A stretch of DNA of 64,000 bases from Acanthosoma haemorrhoidale. Taxonomy: Eukaryota; Arthropoda; Insecta; Hemiptera; Acanthosomatidae. The notes under the pieces were generated by a model. It saw nothing but the letters and a program-made list of their open reading frames with translations. It did not search any database and was not told where the DNA came from. This document shows positions 21,901 to 32,490 of the stretch, piece after piece. Both the position numbers and the translations under genes were made by a program. The stretch's first letter is position 1. Every line of letters begins with the position of its first letter. The stretch lies in the NCBI GenBank assembly GCA_930367205.1, contig OV884014.1, positions 113,627,153 through 113,691,152 of the forward strand. Direction: 5' to 3'.

Positions 21901-22531
21901 AGCCATTGGCGCCCTGAGAAGCTATACGACCAGATCTTATTTGGTTGAGGAGTGTAAAAACAACTTAAACACACTCTCGCTAGCCAATAAGGTTAGAATC
22001 GACTGGGTGCCAGGACACACAGGCATCACAGGCAATGAGAAGGCAGATGGCCTTGCAAGGGTGGGCTCAGAACAGACACCTCTTGCACCTGAACCCATAT
22101 GTGGTATCAGCCTCAGCTACGCTAAAAGGCGTATAAAATTAGCTTTAGAGGACAAGGCAAGACTTTCTTGGAGAGAAACTAAGAAACAGGAACACTCGAA
22201 ACTGTTTCTTAATGGACCCTGTAAGAGAAGAAGCTCAGCACTTCTATCAATGGACAGGTGGACACTCAAAAGTGTGACAGGACTCTATACAGGTCACTGT
22301 CGGTTAAATAAACACCTCTTTAATTTGGGGATAGTGGGATCACCAATCTGCAGATTCTGCAAGAAAGAGGGAGAAACGGCACGTCATATAATATGTGACT
22401 GTGATAACTTAGCTAGAAGGCGATACCTTCACTTTGGTAGTGATCGCATTGTAGACCCCAAACTATGTGAACTGATCGATCCATTCAGTATCCTCAGATT
22501 TGCAAAGGCCGTGGGCCTGTCACATATATAG
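18932..22531 (+). CDS. Element A ORF2: endonuclease-reverse transcriptase-RNase H polyprotein
   Basis: A 1199-residue open frame starting two bases after the ORF1 stop. Domains in order: an APE-type endonuclease (residues 1 to about 230) with 'IQEPY' (Glu36), 'LDANAHHQLWG' and the terminal 'SDH' (210-212); a reverse transcriptase (about 430-720) with 'KSYRPICLTSFLMKTLEKVI', 'DTEGAFDRTPYN' (Asp575), 'GCPQGGVLSPLLW' and catalytic 'YADD' (663-666); RNase H (about 922-1050) with 'YTDGS' (Asp925), 'FQAEVMAI', 'TDSQAAI' and 'WVPGHTGITGNEKAD'; and a C-terminal 'CRFC...H..C' zinc motif. All catalytic residues I can check are present. It would nick target DNA and copy the RNA by target-primed reverse transcription. 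Translation is probably by stop-restart from ORF1. Confidence 0.95.
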   Translation: MVVRLLQINLHHCIAACGVLQQYVRGKDIDIILIQEPYLYKGRMGGLAMRGYEIISVPERARACILHKSSLKMLPLWQYCSRDLAAAQMALNEGNQGGRLTIASVYLPYEERVPTEALSKLTEGTGLRGELIASLDANAHHQLWGSKNNNQRGECLVEYITSNDLDILNRGNIATFNNRIRSEVIDITLSTRAISLRVKGWHVSEEESCSDHRYIRFDLSGNITSEAVYRNPKLTNWETYYTQLEEEVKCCPRVVSSNWHLEHLNSTLTEAMIKSYTDNNTVCNVRSNRNCPWWNNELGKLRALTRKLFNAAKRSGRWDTYKRALTDYHKEVRKAKRRAWKKFCSEINDTTSMFRVNRILSKQSDRGVLGSVRVGGGYTDSEEGTLGALARAHFPGCGLMDTINNDPTNCEHTSCKGNWAEANKIVNSARVEWAINYFAPFKSPGTDGIFPALLQKGLPVIRPLILTLLRGSLALSYIPVSWRMAKVCYIPKPGKKSYDEPKSYRPICLTSFLMKTLEKVIDRHIRDGILVERPLHSAQFAYQAGKSCEIALHHLVSRIERSLVHKEIMAGIFVDTEGAFDRTPYNTMASALERKGISSLASSWINTMLENRILQSQLGQTKLWMKPVGGCPQGGVLSPLLWCLVVDSLLTNLNSAGFYAQGYADDIAVLIGGKFSETISELLSASMDLLRDWCEKNGLGINPQKINLCIFTNKRNAIVRPPYIGGTQVSICSEVKHLGVTLDRKLDWSKHIRNTTMKALRCLYACKRAVGRTWGLQPRMLFWLYTAAVRPMVLYASMVWWHRGSISKNKTLLGKLQRLSCLMITGAMSTTPTAAMEVLLNLNPLHIEVEAQALNVAYRLAKSGTRSKVMTRMGHGNLFRRIDEDEVLSMHSDLQVKKHTDVLYCAENTKTKPHKLCNGINCYTDGSLTENGSGAGIWRKDKPESGISIPLGRHTSVFQAEVMAINVCTQTLIGEGVRNRLITIFTDSQAAIGALRSYTTRSYLVEECKNNLNTLSLANKVRIDWVPGHTGITGNEKADGLARVGSEQTPLAPEPICGISLSYAKRRIKLALEDKARLSWRETKKQEHSKLFLNGPCKRRSSALLSMDRWTLKSVTGLYTGHCRLNKHLFNLGIVGSPICRFCKKEGETARHIICDCDNLARRRYLHFGSDRIVDPKLCELIDPFSILRFAKAVGLSHI

Positions 22532-22594
22532 GACAGGGACATGGACGGCGCACAATAGGTCTCAGTGAGGCCGCGGTGCACAAATGCCGGAACA

Positions 22595-22618
22595 AATAAT
22601 AATAATAATAATAATAAT
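22595..22618 (+). repeat. (AAT)n 3' tail of element A
   Basis: Eight AAT units end the element. TAA/AAT repeats at the 3' end are known from I-type elements and replace a poly-A tail. Confidence 0.85.
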
Positions 22619-22624
22619 TCTATT
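22617..22624. repeat. Putative target site duplication of element A (right)
   Basis: ATTCTATT, identical to 17229-17236. Its first two bases could also belong to the AAT tail. Confidence 0.65.
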
Positions 22625-23393
22625 CCCTAATCATTTAGCAATCGAAAGTTAAACAGTGTATTGATAGAATACGAGTATGCTGTATTATCACTACATGAAT
22701 TAATTGTATTTGATATTATTTGTAGACTTGATTGTTAAATAGTTGTAGGGACTTTCAGGCAAGGTCTGGGTAGGAATTTCAGATGAAACCCCCAAAAAAT
22801 AAGAAAAAAATTGAATACAAACTAGAAGTCATGCTTGGTATACTGAAAGACCGTGATGCTTGTCCAGATTTGTTTTTAAAGTAATCCGTAAGTTGAGGGA
22901 AGGCAAGAAGGCCCGGAATACTAAAAGGGCTGGTCATTGGCTTTTAGAAAAAAAGTATATTTTGACTTCAATCAGCAGCGAGACAGGATATGATGAATGG
23001 TTGGTTTGTCTATTATAATTTACCTAATGGGTCTTGCACCTTCCTACAGGAAACACGCATCATTTGTGAGATGCGAGCCTCTTCGAAGAACGGGAACAGT
23101 GGATTCCCTGGGGGTGTTCCCGGAGAATCGAACTTAATAAATAAAGAATATATTCGTGATATAATATCCATTCCACTATACTCCCCGACTCTCGAAAAAA
23201 AAAAAAACACACTCTATAATAATGTTAAAATAATATTTTAATACTAATAGACATTCAAAAAGGTTATCTTATCTTGAAATTAACCTAGCTCTCGTTCTGT
23301 CAAAACTGAATGCATAGTTTCTGAACAACAAGAGACGCTATCCATCTTCCATTGTGGCAAGAACTCAAATCTGGTAAAGTTTTGATATTTTAG
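22625..23393. other. Unassigned AT-rich DNA between elements A and B
   Basis: A short open frame (22990-23241) and its opposite-strand shadow have no domains. Nothing else was recognised. Confidence 0.4.
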
Positions 23394-23497
23394 TCAGTGG
23401 CGCTTTGTTCCCTTGAAGACAGGTGAGTGCTTTTAATTATTACAAGTGAGGCTCTCCCCCTTAACTGGGACGTGCGTCGCACGGACCTTTGTAGGGT

Positions 23498-24612
23498 ATG
23501 GCAAGCCGTAGGGACCCCAAAGGTGATGACTTTCATCATCCAAAGAGAGTATGCCGAAAGCGTACTCTACCACAAGCCCCCGGAGTAAGTACCTCCAATT
23601 CCTTCACCCCCCTAAACTCGAAAGCTCAGTCCGAGGCCAGCACATCCGCCGCCCCTGTTGCCCCCAAATCACCACCCCCCCTAATATTAGGGCGGATCAA
23701 CAGCTATGACCTCACAAGGTTACTAGCTGATAATAACGTTAAGAACTTTAAAATAGTACAGACACAGCAGAACACAAAGGTGCTCTGCCACAGCGTGCAT
23801 GACCAACAGCAAACAATTGCTGCAATTAGGGAATCAAAAATCCCCTTTCATACGTTCGCCCCCCGTGGTACTAAGCCCAACAAGAAGTACTTGCTACACG
23901 GTTTCGATCTCTCTCACCCGATTGAGGAGATAAAAGCCCACATTAATAGCGTGGGTAGCAATATAATCGATGTATATCGATTGAGGCGCTCTGACCAAAA
24001 TGGCGGGAAGACGGAGATCGAGCCGATTCTCGTAATCGGCGACCATACTCTCAAGGCGGAGAACTTAAAGCAACTCCGTCATATAAATAATGTGCTCTTT
24101 AGAGTGAGCACCTTTCATGACAAAAGAGGCATTCCGATGTGCCTTAACTGTCAGGAATACGGCCATACAAGACGGTACTGCTTCAAGCAGGCCAAGTGCG
24201 TGAGATGCAGCCAACCTCACGACAAAAAAGACTGCCCCAGGGACGCTTCGATTCCTCTCAAATGCGCCAATTGCGGGGGAAATCATGTCGCGTCGTACCG
24301 ACAGTGCCCGTACAGGATTAAACTCCTAGAGACCGCAGAAATCAAGAAACAGGCACAGAATTTCACAGCGGGCCGAGAAAAGCCACATTTATGACTGCCC
24401 CCCCCCCACCACCACGACAGACTGCCTCCTATGCGCAGATGGCGTCAGGTAACACCAGGGCTCCAGAAGTATCACTCCCAGCACCTCTACCTCAGCCCGC
24501 TAACCACAATGATGCTATGATGAGTATGATGAGCGCTATGCTCACTACCATGAACAATCTCGCCGCACTGGTAGAGCGGCTATTAACACAGTCTGACCGG
24601 GTATCCAAATGA
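23498..24612 (+). pseudogene. Element B ORF1 (gag-like, three zinc knuckles), one frameshift
   Basis: 23498-24394 codes 298 residues. There is a low-complexity N-terminus, a central part (about 65-210) resembling the PRE_C2HC region that precedes zinc knuckles in Jockey gag proteins ('KKYLLHGFDLSHPIEEIKAH'), then three knuckles from residue 215: 'CLNCQEYGHTRRYC', 'CVRCSQPHDKKDC' and 'CANCGGNHVASYRQC'. At a run of ten or more Cs (about 24392-24404) the frame changes. The expected C-terminus ('PRQTASYAQMASG...') continues in another frame to 24612. A homopolymer slip is the likely cause. The protein would package element RNA. Confidence 0.85.
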
Positions 24613-27258
24613 TGGGTCATAGTATATTAAATCACAACGTTTGCGGCCTTCGGCCCAAACAAGCTGACGTAGAGACACTTGTACGGTGCCATTCACCAGA
24701 CGTCGCTGTCCTAACAGACACCCGACTGAAGAAGATTCATTTCTGCCGATTCGCGGGATATACCGCCTACCGCCACGACACTGAGACCATCTCTGGAGGA
24801 GTAGCAGTGTTAGTGAGGAACGGAGTGCCCTGTAGAAGACTACCCCCACCCGTGACCCTAGGCCCCTCCCACTACATCGTAACGCTCCAGTTACGGCTCA
24901 CAAAAAACATGATAGTGTCAGGAGTCTACAGAAGACCGAGAGCCAATTGCGACTCGGACAAGCTCCTGCTCACTACAATAGCTCAGGACCGAAGACACGC
25001 CATCGTGGGTGACCTAAATGCGAACCACAGTTGGTGGAGCAGTACGAGGGCTAACGCCCTCGGCCGTTACATCACAAACACACCATTTACGGTCATCCAC
25101 TCAGAATTGCCAACCTTCCGTCACTTCGTGAACCCCGACAGGACCTCCACGCCCGATCTACTCCTGACTCAACAGCCACACCGAGTCACTGGGTGCTCCG
25201 CCTTACACTTTACCACCTCCGACCATCGGCCTGTGCTCTACGAACTAGAAGGCGACCTGCCAGAGCCGCCTGCTTCTAGATACAGGTACGATGAGGCCAA
25301 GTGGGACCTCTACAAGCATCTCATCAATACCGAATTGCCCACAATTGCGCCCCTGAGACACACTTGGGACATAGATTACGCTATCTATCAGCTACAGGAC
25401 GTCATCGATCGAGCTGCCGATGCATCGATCCCGACATTTTCTCCGAAGCCCCCTTCTCTGAGAAAACCTCCGGATCACATCCTACAACTGATTAGACAGC
25501 GTAATAACATCAAGAACAGGTGGTTTAGGACCAAAAACAGGGACTTAAAACCGGTTTTAAATGCTCTCACAAACCAAGTTAAGTCCCTGATGGCCCAGTG
25601 GAAAAATTCGATTTGGGAAGATCGCCTCACCAGTCTCCACGGTGACCACAAGCAATTGTGGAAGCTTGTGAAGACCTGCAGGTCCAAAAAGAACGGTGTA
25701 AGGCTGGCCGTAAACGGGCAGTTCATTCCCACCACCGAGCAAGCGGACATCTTGGCGGCCCATTATGAGGAAGTCAGTCGTGGCCAGGACAGCCAATAGG
25801 AGCCCTCGACCCCCTCTCCCCCACCCTCCCCACCACTACCGAAACCTACACCTCACACCGGCAATGCGCTGCATTCATTCGAACGACCGGCAAGAAGGCC
25901 AGGACAGGATTCCATCCAGAACATCCTACTCAAGCAGCTGCCGAGGAAAGGAATCTCATTCATAACGAACGTGTTGAACTCCTGTTTCAGGCTGCACTAT
26001 TTCCCCCAGAACTGGAAGCACGCTGTAGTGGTCCCCTTCTGAAACCAGCGAAAAGCGGTTATGAGCCATCTCATTACCGCCCCATCAGTCTGCTGACTCA
26101 ACTCTCGAAGCTGTTCGAGAGAATCATCCACGTACATCTCTCAGGGCACTGCGAGTCACAAGAAGTCATCCCACCAGAGCAGACTGGTTTCAGCACAGGC
26201 TTAAGTGCGAACAACAACCTGGTGAGATTGCAACACCACGTCGCATCGAACGTCCGGAGCAACAGAGCTACCGCTATGATTTCACTGGACTGTTCGAAAG
26301 CTTTCGACTCTGTCGACCACCACATCCTACTCCAACGTCTGAGGGAATATGAATTCTCGGATCAGCTGCAGAACCTGATGAGATCCTATCTTACAGGCAG
26401 AACTTTTTCGGTTCGTATAGGCACTACGTCTGCGACCCAAAGAAATTACACTGCCGGTGTCCCCAAGGATCGGTGCTAGGCCCCCTGCTGTTCAACATTT
26501 ACACCGCCCACATCGTAGGAGCCTCGTACCCCAACTGCGAGGTATCGGCGTATGCAGACGACATTGGTGTTTACAGCACTAGCACCAATCCCACCAGAGC
26601 CCTGAAATTCGCTGAGAGCGCCGGTCAACAGATCGCCGAGAAACTCGATCCCGTCCACATTAATGTCAACCCGGCCAAGACGCAAGGAATTATATTCAGC
26701 TATAAATCCGGAAGAAAGAAGCTCCCGAAATCCTTCGTCTTAGACGGCAAAGAGTGCCATGTAAGCAACAAGCTATGCTACCTTGGGATTACCCTCGGTA
26801 GACACTTGTCGTTCACAACACATCTCGGCAAGAAGTTAAAGAGTGTTAGGAAGAAATTCTTCAGCCTCGGACACCTACTTCACAGCCCGGCTTTATCGGT
26901 ACGCCTCAAGCTGCTGATATACCAGAGCGTCCTAAGACCTGCTTTAATGTATGGGACCCCTCTCTTTAAGTATCTGACTCCTAACACTCTCAAAACGCTC
27001 CAGCAATTTCAGAACAGAGTTCTCCGCACCTCCCTCAAACATACCCCGTTCGACTGAATGAAGGCGGACGAGATGCATAAAAAATTTGTGCTCACCATCC
27101 AAGATTTCATCAAGAGAAGACACATCAAATTTTTTGACTCACTCCGACACAGCCACAACCCACTATTCTCCGACCTTCAACCACCACCAATGCCCGTCAG
27201 ATGGAAGCACTGCTGGACCGCCGAAGCCTGGAGACAGATGGACGTGATCGAACCCTAG
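24609..27258 (+). pseudogene. Element B ORF2 (endonuclease-RT), broken by several lesions
   Basis: 24609-25799 is open for 396 residues and holds the endonuclease: 'NHNVCGLRPKQADVETL', 'LTDTRL' (Asp37 where the family normally has Glu), 'VGDLNANHSWW', 'RTSTPDLLLT' and 'TSDHRPVLY'. After the stop at 25797-25799 come RT pieces in shifting frames: a stop near 26040 just before 'SHYRPISLLTQLSKLFERII', 'ISLDCSKAFDSVDHHIL', a one-base loss inside the GVPQGSVLGP motif near 26465, the catalytic 'YADDIGVY' at 26551, a stop at 27055-27057, and the C-terminus to 27258. There is no RNase H. ORF2 overlaps the frameshifted ORF1 end by four bases. Confidence 0.9.
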
Positions 27259-27621
27259 CCCCCTGACGGAGACTGAAGATCTACACCCAGCAGAGAGATC
27301 GAGGCCAATCTCCGAAGCTACAAGACCCCATCTACCTGTTTAAGCAGGGTCGACCTTCCGGCCGAGAGGCCGACTTATTTCAGGCCCCTGCCGGGGCTGG
27401 CCAGGCTTGACCTAGCCGACTACAAACCCTTGCCTAGGTACCCCTAGGCTCCACCCTCGGTGGACTCTCACTACCTTCCTGATTCCACCCGCCTCCTTTA
27501 GGCATACCCCACCCTATATCATTCTCATACATCCTTCAAATGGGGGACTCCCCTTAGTGAAAGGCACTCATTAGCCCAAAGTAATTTTCCCAAATCCTAT
27601 TTTATAAGTTTAAGAGCTAAG
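27259..27621 (+). other. Element B 3' UTR
   Basis: Non-coding. Its last 150 bases ('gattccacccgcctccttta', 'gaaaggcactcattagccc') are repeated in reverse at 35418-35601, which defines the true 3' end of the family. Confidence 0.8.
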
Positions 27622-27643
27622 AAAAAAAAAAAAAAAAAAAAAA

Positions 27644-27839
27644 TTTAATAGTAAACTGAAAATATTAGTAAACTGAAGTATTAGAAGCAGCAATAGAAAT
27701 TGGTTACTGTCATTCAACTTTACCGATACCAAAATAGTTTGACAAATAAATTTTTTTTTACCTTTTTAATCAAACAAATTTTTTTTTCCTCCCAAAACCC
27801 TTTTATTTCTCATTTTTTTACAATATGTGAACAAAATTT
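27644..27839. other. AT-rich flank with short homopolymers
   Basis: No gene. 'tagtaaactgaa' occurs twice just after the poly-A. Confidence 0.4.
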
Positions 27840-28060
27840 AGTGATCAAATAATTACAATTTTCTCCTCTTGCTGCATACGCAGATGCATTCGAAGGAGGG
27901 TAGAATTACAATATTAATATTCTATTTGAAGTTGAAAAGTCAATAACAAAATATAAGACTAGGTGATGGGGTTCACCTTCGGTTTACAATGTGGGAAACT
28001 TACAAACTAAACTTAAAAAGTAAAGCGTTCCTGCCTGTTTTAAACACCGGGTTTACTATA
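27840..28060 (-). mobile_element. Possible diverged family C 3' UTR
   Basis: Contains 'aggtgatggggttcacc' and 'taaacaccgggtt' spaced as in the family C 3' ends at 2.8, 35.7 and 43.5 kb, but the rest is strongly diverged. Tentative. Confidence 0.35.
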
Positions 28061-31000
28061 GGGAGTCGGAAAATTTTATATGCCTACTTAGGATGAAGTT
28101 CTTTAGACTTAAAGTACTCTATGTCACAAATTGTTTAATCGTTTAGTACCTCAAATATAATATTATTTTAACGGGATCTAAAAGGACTATGGGAAGATTT
28201 TCATTGTTGTAGGCCACACTTATTAGCAGAGCACAAAAGGTCCCAGGTTCCATTCGTGGCCCTGTCAAAAATTTAAAATAGAAAAAATAAATTGTTCGCG
28301 TACGGATCTGTACGAGTTTCAAAATAAATTTCACCTTAACCCCTTTCACAAGGCCTACTTCTCACCTGAACCCAAGGGTAGCACGATAGATATAAATACT
28401 TTGGCATTTATAGCTTCCTCCAGCCGCTCCCTGAACACGCTGGAAAACCCGAGATATTCCTACCTCTCTGCCTGGAACCCTTTTGACTCTCGCACTCCAG
28501 GATATTTACTGACCCACCTACCGTTTCACCCCATCCCATCTCCTAGTGCCCTCTTGTTCCTGCGGGATCAATAACCGTTTAGTACACGCATTGGATGTCT
28601 TTACTCGTTCCAGTTCAGTCATATTTGGCTCCGGTGAGCAGTTTCCAAAGGGGCTTTAGGCTATCGCTTTGCTGGCACAGTTTTACAGCTTCCTATTGAC
28701 CTCTGTTTAGTGGAAAAACAATTTTTATTTCAGATAAAATGGAACCAAAACTCCGAATAAATAATAAAATATTAAGTTCGGGATTTTCAACAAATCTAAA
28801 TGTAAACCTTAGGGACCCTGTCATTAAAGTTTATTCATAAAGCTGATTTGACTTTTGCATTTTTTTAATTGGACTTAAAATGAGGCTTTGGAAAAACTCA
28901 AGTGGCCCTTTTCTAGTCAATAAGCCAATGCCACCAAAGTTTCATCACTTGTTCCAAATGAATGAAGTTTTTCACTTTCATTACCTGAAATTGGCCATGA
29001 GATGTTGTTTTTTTAATTATTTCAAAGGACCCCTCCATACTAATATTAATTTTAATAAGTTTCCAAGTATTATAAGGTAATAATAGGCTTTCCATCTTAC
29101 AAATCCAAAATCTCCATTATTCCACACACATTACGAACTAATTGTAAATCGCTGCAACAAAATCAAACAGGCCACGGAAACGCGTGCCACATCGGAAAAC
29201 TTCGAGCAGTAACAAGCCTTTACGTTGGGTACGGCGCGAGGTATGACAAATTTCAGGTAAGGCTCGCCAAGCGACGCGCGGCGTGGTACCCTGCCTTTAG
29301 TCTTGTAGTGGGGTAGTCTTTAAGCTTTGAACTCACCAGTTATCTCGTAACTCTATCTAGATATACTTTAATTTAGCGCATACTCTTAAGTCACATTTTA
29401 ACAGTGTTTCTTAGACAAGCATTGATCAATTAAAGACATAATCGTTTATTGACATTGAAAAGCAATCTGTTTGCTTTAATTTGCTATACTTTACCTGGAT
29501 CATCAGATCTGGAACTAAAGGTTTTTTTCTTCTATCATTGTCATTCATGACATCATCAGTTTTAAAAACCTACACCATGCTTTGTCTCAGACAAAAACAG
29601 ATTAGGTGCTAGAAGTTAAAGCAATGGAGGTTCGCCCAAAAGGTAATTCTAAAGGCGACTAATGTCCCGAGATCCTACGCCAACGAAGGACGGAAATAAA
29701 AAAAGCCATAAATGCAAAGCGGATAAAGGTAGAGAAATTGAAAAAGGAAGGCGGAACGTCTCCTAACCGGAAATGAGATGAAGGATTTCTCCTCAGGAGC
29801 TACTTCCTGCCACCAAGAGAGGTCCAAATTAATTTCCTGTTGGTAGGAGCTAAATTTTGCCTAATATCCTCCGACCTGCCTCGGGGATCTTCTTCGGGCT
29901 TTCTCAAGGAGACCTGTTAGGTCCTGTTTTATCCCTTCTTAAATGGAAACAGAACGAGGGGGGGGGGAGCTCATGATTAGTTTCCCACTGACGCTAAGGA
30001 GTATTGAATGAAGCTTTCTACTGCGGGTGCTGTCTTATCTGTTGAAGTAATTAGTTACTGGAAAAGAATTAACTATTTGCCTATCCTATGGAAGACCAGG
30101 CGACACGAAGTTTGTTGAGAAATTTTACTTTTTACAAACAGACTTGCTAGCATACAATTACTTAATATATATATTACAAATACTTGTAGTATCGTTCAAA
30201 CTTTGAGCCACTCCCAACTCAATAAGATTGCAAAATATTTATTTTTAATTAATAATTAATTTTCATTAACAATTTTTCATTAGTTTTTTTTTTTACTGTG
30301 CATAAAAAAACACTGGTTGAGTCGAGATAATTATAGCAATGACAATTTAATGCCGTTTATTATACTTTATATTTTACTTTTATAATCATACTTTCAAAAA
30401 AATCAGAACTTTATTCGACTTAATATTTAATTCGTTATTATATTATATAATATGAGGGAAGAGGCTCCCCAGTAAATTAAATTGTATCTTTAAAATTTGG
30501 AAAATCATGAAGTAAGGAACGTTTAGCCGATGGGAGGGGCTGTACTTTCATTTAAGGTGATCGTCTTCCATCAATCACCCGGTCTGTCTGTCCTACAATA
30601 CTTGTCGTAAATGTGGTTTATCCACTCTGAAATTTTAAACGTATATTTTCCCGAGTAGAGAGTTAGATGTCTAAATCTATGTAGATAGCGGTGAATAAGG
30701 TTTTGAAAAAAAAAAAAAAAAACCAGCACAAATGCAGGGTCATTTATAAAAAGTGGTGTAACTTGAAGATTTCTATTTACATATGAAATGTTCGGATATT
30801 GATAACGATAATGATAATTACATAATTACAATCTATGCATTTAAATATACACTAAAATAACGCGGTATATTGCGTCAGCAGCTCCGCAAGAACATCTAGC
30901 AAGAACTTGCTTCCATGTCCCTAATAACATAGCAAGCGTGCTGCCAGTGACGAGGGTCTGACTCGCAATGTGAACACGACCTGACGTCTATTGTAGTCGC

Positions 31001-31089
31001 CTACTTTTTCACAGAGATCTCCGATGCTGCGAGCTTTGCCCTTGTGATTCGCCGCCTAGTAAGTAAGGCTTGTATTTACAGAGTGACAG
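28061..31089. other. Unassigned intergenic DNA
   Basis: About 3 kb without recognised genes or shared repeats. Short less AT-rich islands lie at about 28.4-28.7, 29.18-29.32 and 30.87-31.05 kb. They hold no long open frame and no family-like protein fragment. Any of them could hide a small exon, which I cannot support. Confidence 0.35.
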
Positions 31090-31318
31090 CGAACTGTGTT
31101 TTAGAGGAGAAATTTGATGCTATACTCCATAGTGTACACTGGCCAGAATGTAGAAAGTAGACAAAATATATTTTGGGATATCTTCATTTTCGGAATTTAC
31201 CAAAGCGCAACTTGAAAGAATAGATGTGGCAAGGGCTTTTATCGACAAAATATTCATACAGGTTTTCACCAGGAGGAGCTAAAAAATAAATAAATTGATG
31301 ACATGAAAAAAACTGTCT

Positions 31319-31323
31319 ACATC
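31319..31323. repeat. Target site duplication ACATC (left)
   Basis: Five bases matching 32076-32080. The uninterrupted site exists once in repeat F copy 2 at 48341-48345. Confidence 0.9.
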
Positions 31324-32075
31324 TGTTGTGGTCACCTCTCAATTACGAATAATTAAAAAATCCCCTCTTCTCGGATCAGAAAAATCTATCTATGTTTCCA
31401 TATTTGTTGGTAATAAAGGTTATGACGTCAGTGAGAGTGGGGGAGAAGCTGGTGGAACAGCTGCAGGTGGGGACCCATCCCCACCGTCTATATAAGCAAC
31501 CAGATTAGACCAAGTCAGCATAACGAACCGGACCGTCACTTGGAACCCTAGTCTCTCCTCTCTCTGCACTGGCGCTTGCTGCTCTACTTAAACTATGGTC
31601 TTCTCATTCAACAATCTCTGCATCTCTCTCTCCTTACCTCGCAATGTTTTAGTCCGCCGTTGTCAACCCCCACACCTTCCTAGTGGGAATCTCTGCCTTC
31701 GTCTCGCTATAACCAGCAGCTCCTTGGAAGAGACCTCTACCTCGTGGACGACGGTTGCCTTGGCCCTGCAAACTTTACCTAATAGTGTCTCCCACGGCAA
31801 TCCAGTCTGCCTCTTCGGTTCACACTCGCCTTTGGGATCCGGGCGGTTTTCGCCTACCCTTTGATACCAAGGGTGAATTCGTTGTCATTCCAAGACCACA
31901 TAAACTTCTCTCTTCTCCTGAACATAGTGCACTGTCGGGGTACACACCTTCTAAGATCTTATGGAGTCACGTCAAAGCGAATCAGGTTGTCCGTCGACTG
32001 GGCCGGCAGCCTGGGTAAAAAACCATGGCGAATAGAGGTTGTAGCGAACCCACAGCGGGCGTTTTTGACCCAACA
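31324..32075 (+). mobile_element. Family D solo LTR, 752 bp
   Basis: Starts TGTTGTGGTC and ends CCCAACA, with ACATC duplicated on both sides. Inside are a 'tgacgtcag' block near 31424, a TATA-like 'ctatataagc' near 31487, the CT-rich leader and a late 'ccacataaac' processing region. Copy 2 of repeat F at 48.3 kb shows the same flank without the LTR and with one ACATC, which proves insertion. No internal region is present, so it is a solo LTR. The open frames 31595-31864, 31755-32018 and 31861-32250 are wholly or partly LTR sequence, not genes. Confidence 0.9.
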
Positions 32076-32080
32076 ACATC
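32076..32080. repeat. Target site duplication ACATC (right)
   Basis: Matches 31319-31323. Confidence 0.9.
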
Positions 32081-32490
32081 CATCCCAGGAAAGTATAGAT
32101 GCTTTTTTTAATGAACTTACATCATCGCCTCTTACTACTGGTGACGAAGTAAACGACTTTGAGTACAAATCTTCAATTTGCTATTATTACGATTTTGTCA
32201 TAAAAATAAAGTTTCTAATAATAAATAATAAGGGCTGTGAGTTGTATTGATGAAGTAAACCTATCAAGTTATTCCGGCTAATTCGTCTCATGGTAGAAAG
32301 TCCACGAGTTTCAATAATTCGCCGAAATTCGATTAAATTTGTAAAATATGAACAAAATAATTTTTTTATTAAATCTCCCCAAGATTCATCAAGACTTGAA
32401 AATGACAGGGTGTGACTTTTGGAGAAATTTGAAGGTCTACTCTGGAGTGTACACTAGCTGGAATGTAGAATTTATTTCTAGTTCGAAAAG

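Larger units (their letters stand above)
17237..22616 (+). mobile_element. Element A: intact full-length non-LTR retrotransposon
   Basis: About 5.38 kb from a G-run start to an (AAT)n tail, bounded by ATTCTATT on both sides. It has a 5' UTR of about 424 bases, two open ORFs and a very short 3' UTR of about 60 bases. The order endonuclease-RT-RNase H with a C-terminal CCHC motif and a microsatellite-like tail in place of poly-A fits the I superfamily (I, R1 and LOA relatives). RNase H and the AAT tail argue against Jockey. Both ORFs lack stops or frameshifts, so this may be a recent and potentially competent copy. Confidence 0.85.
23394..27643 (+). mobile_element. Element B: near full-length, defective Jockey-clade retrotransposon
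   Basis: Runs from a 'tcagtggcgc' segment, which resembles the initiator-like start of Jockey elements (boundary tentative), through ORF1 with CCHC knuckles, ORF2 with endonuclease and RT but no RNase H, a 3' UTR (27259-27621) and a 22-base poly-A (27622-27643). No convincing target duplication was found. Shorter relatives lie at 16681-17072 and 35418-35601. Several frameshifts and stops show it is dead. Confidence 0.85.
31090..32490 (+). repeat. Repeat F, copy 1 (interrupted by family D solo LTR)
   Basis: 31150-31318 and 32081-32420 align with 48150-48570 and 49103-49215 (copy 2). The left part holds a frame reading 'YFGISSFSEFTKA' and 'IDVARAFIDK', also conserved in copy 2. The right part holds 'IDAFFNELTSS' followed by an AATAAA near 32205. 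A segment of about 33 bases ('agtgtacact...gaatgtagaa') occurs directly at both edges (about 31122-31156 and 32438-32472). I do not recognise the family. The pattern fits the 3' end of a DNA transposon or host-gene-derived repeat. Confidence 0.5.

Noticed and set aside
28190..28270. tRNA-like segment with 'ggttccattcg'
   Set aside because: A single B-box-like match with no A-box at the proper distance; no fold could be drawn.
31595..32250. Open frames of 89, 87 and 129 codons
   Set aside because: They lie in or read out of the family D solo LTR. Only the last 50 codons of the third (repeat F part) are of interest and are treated separately.
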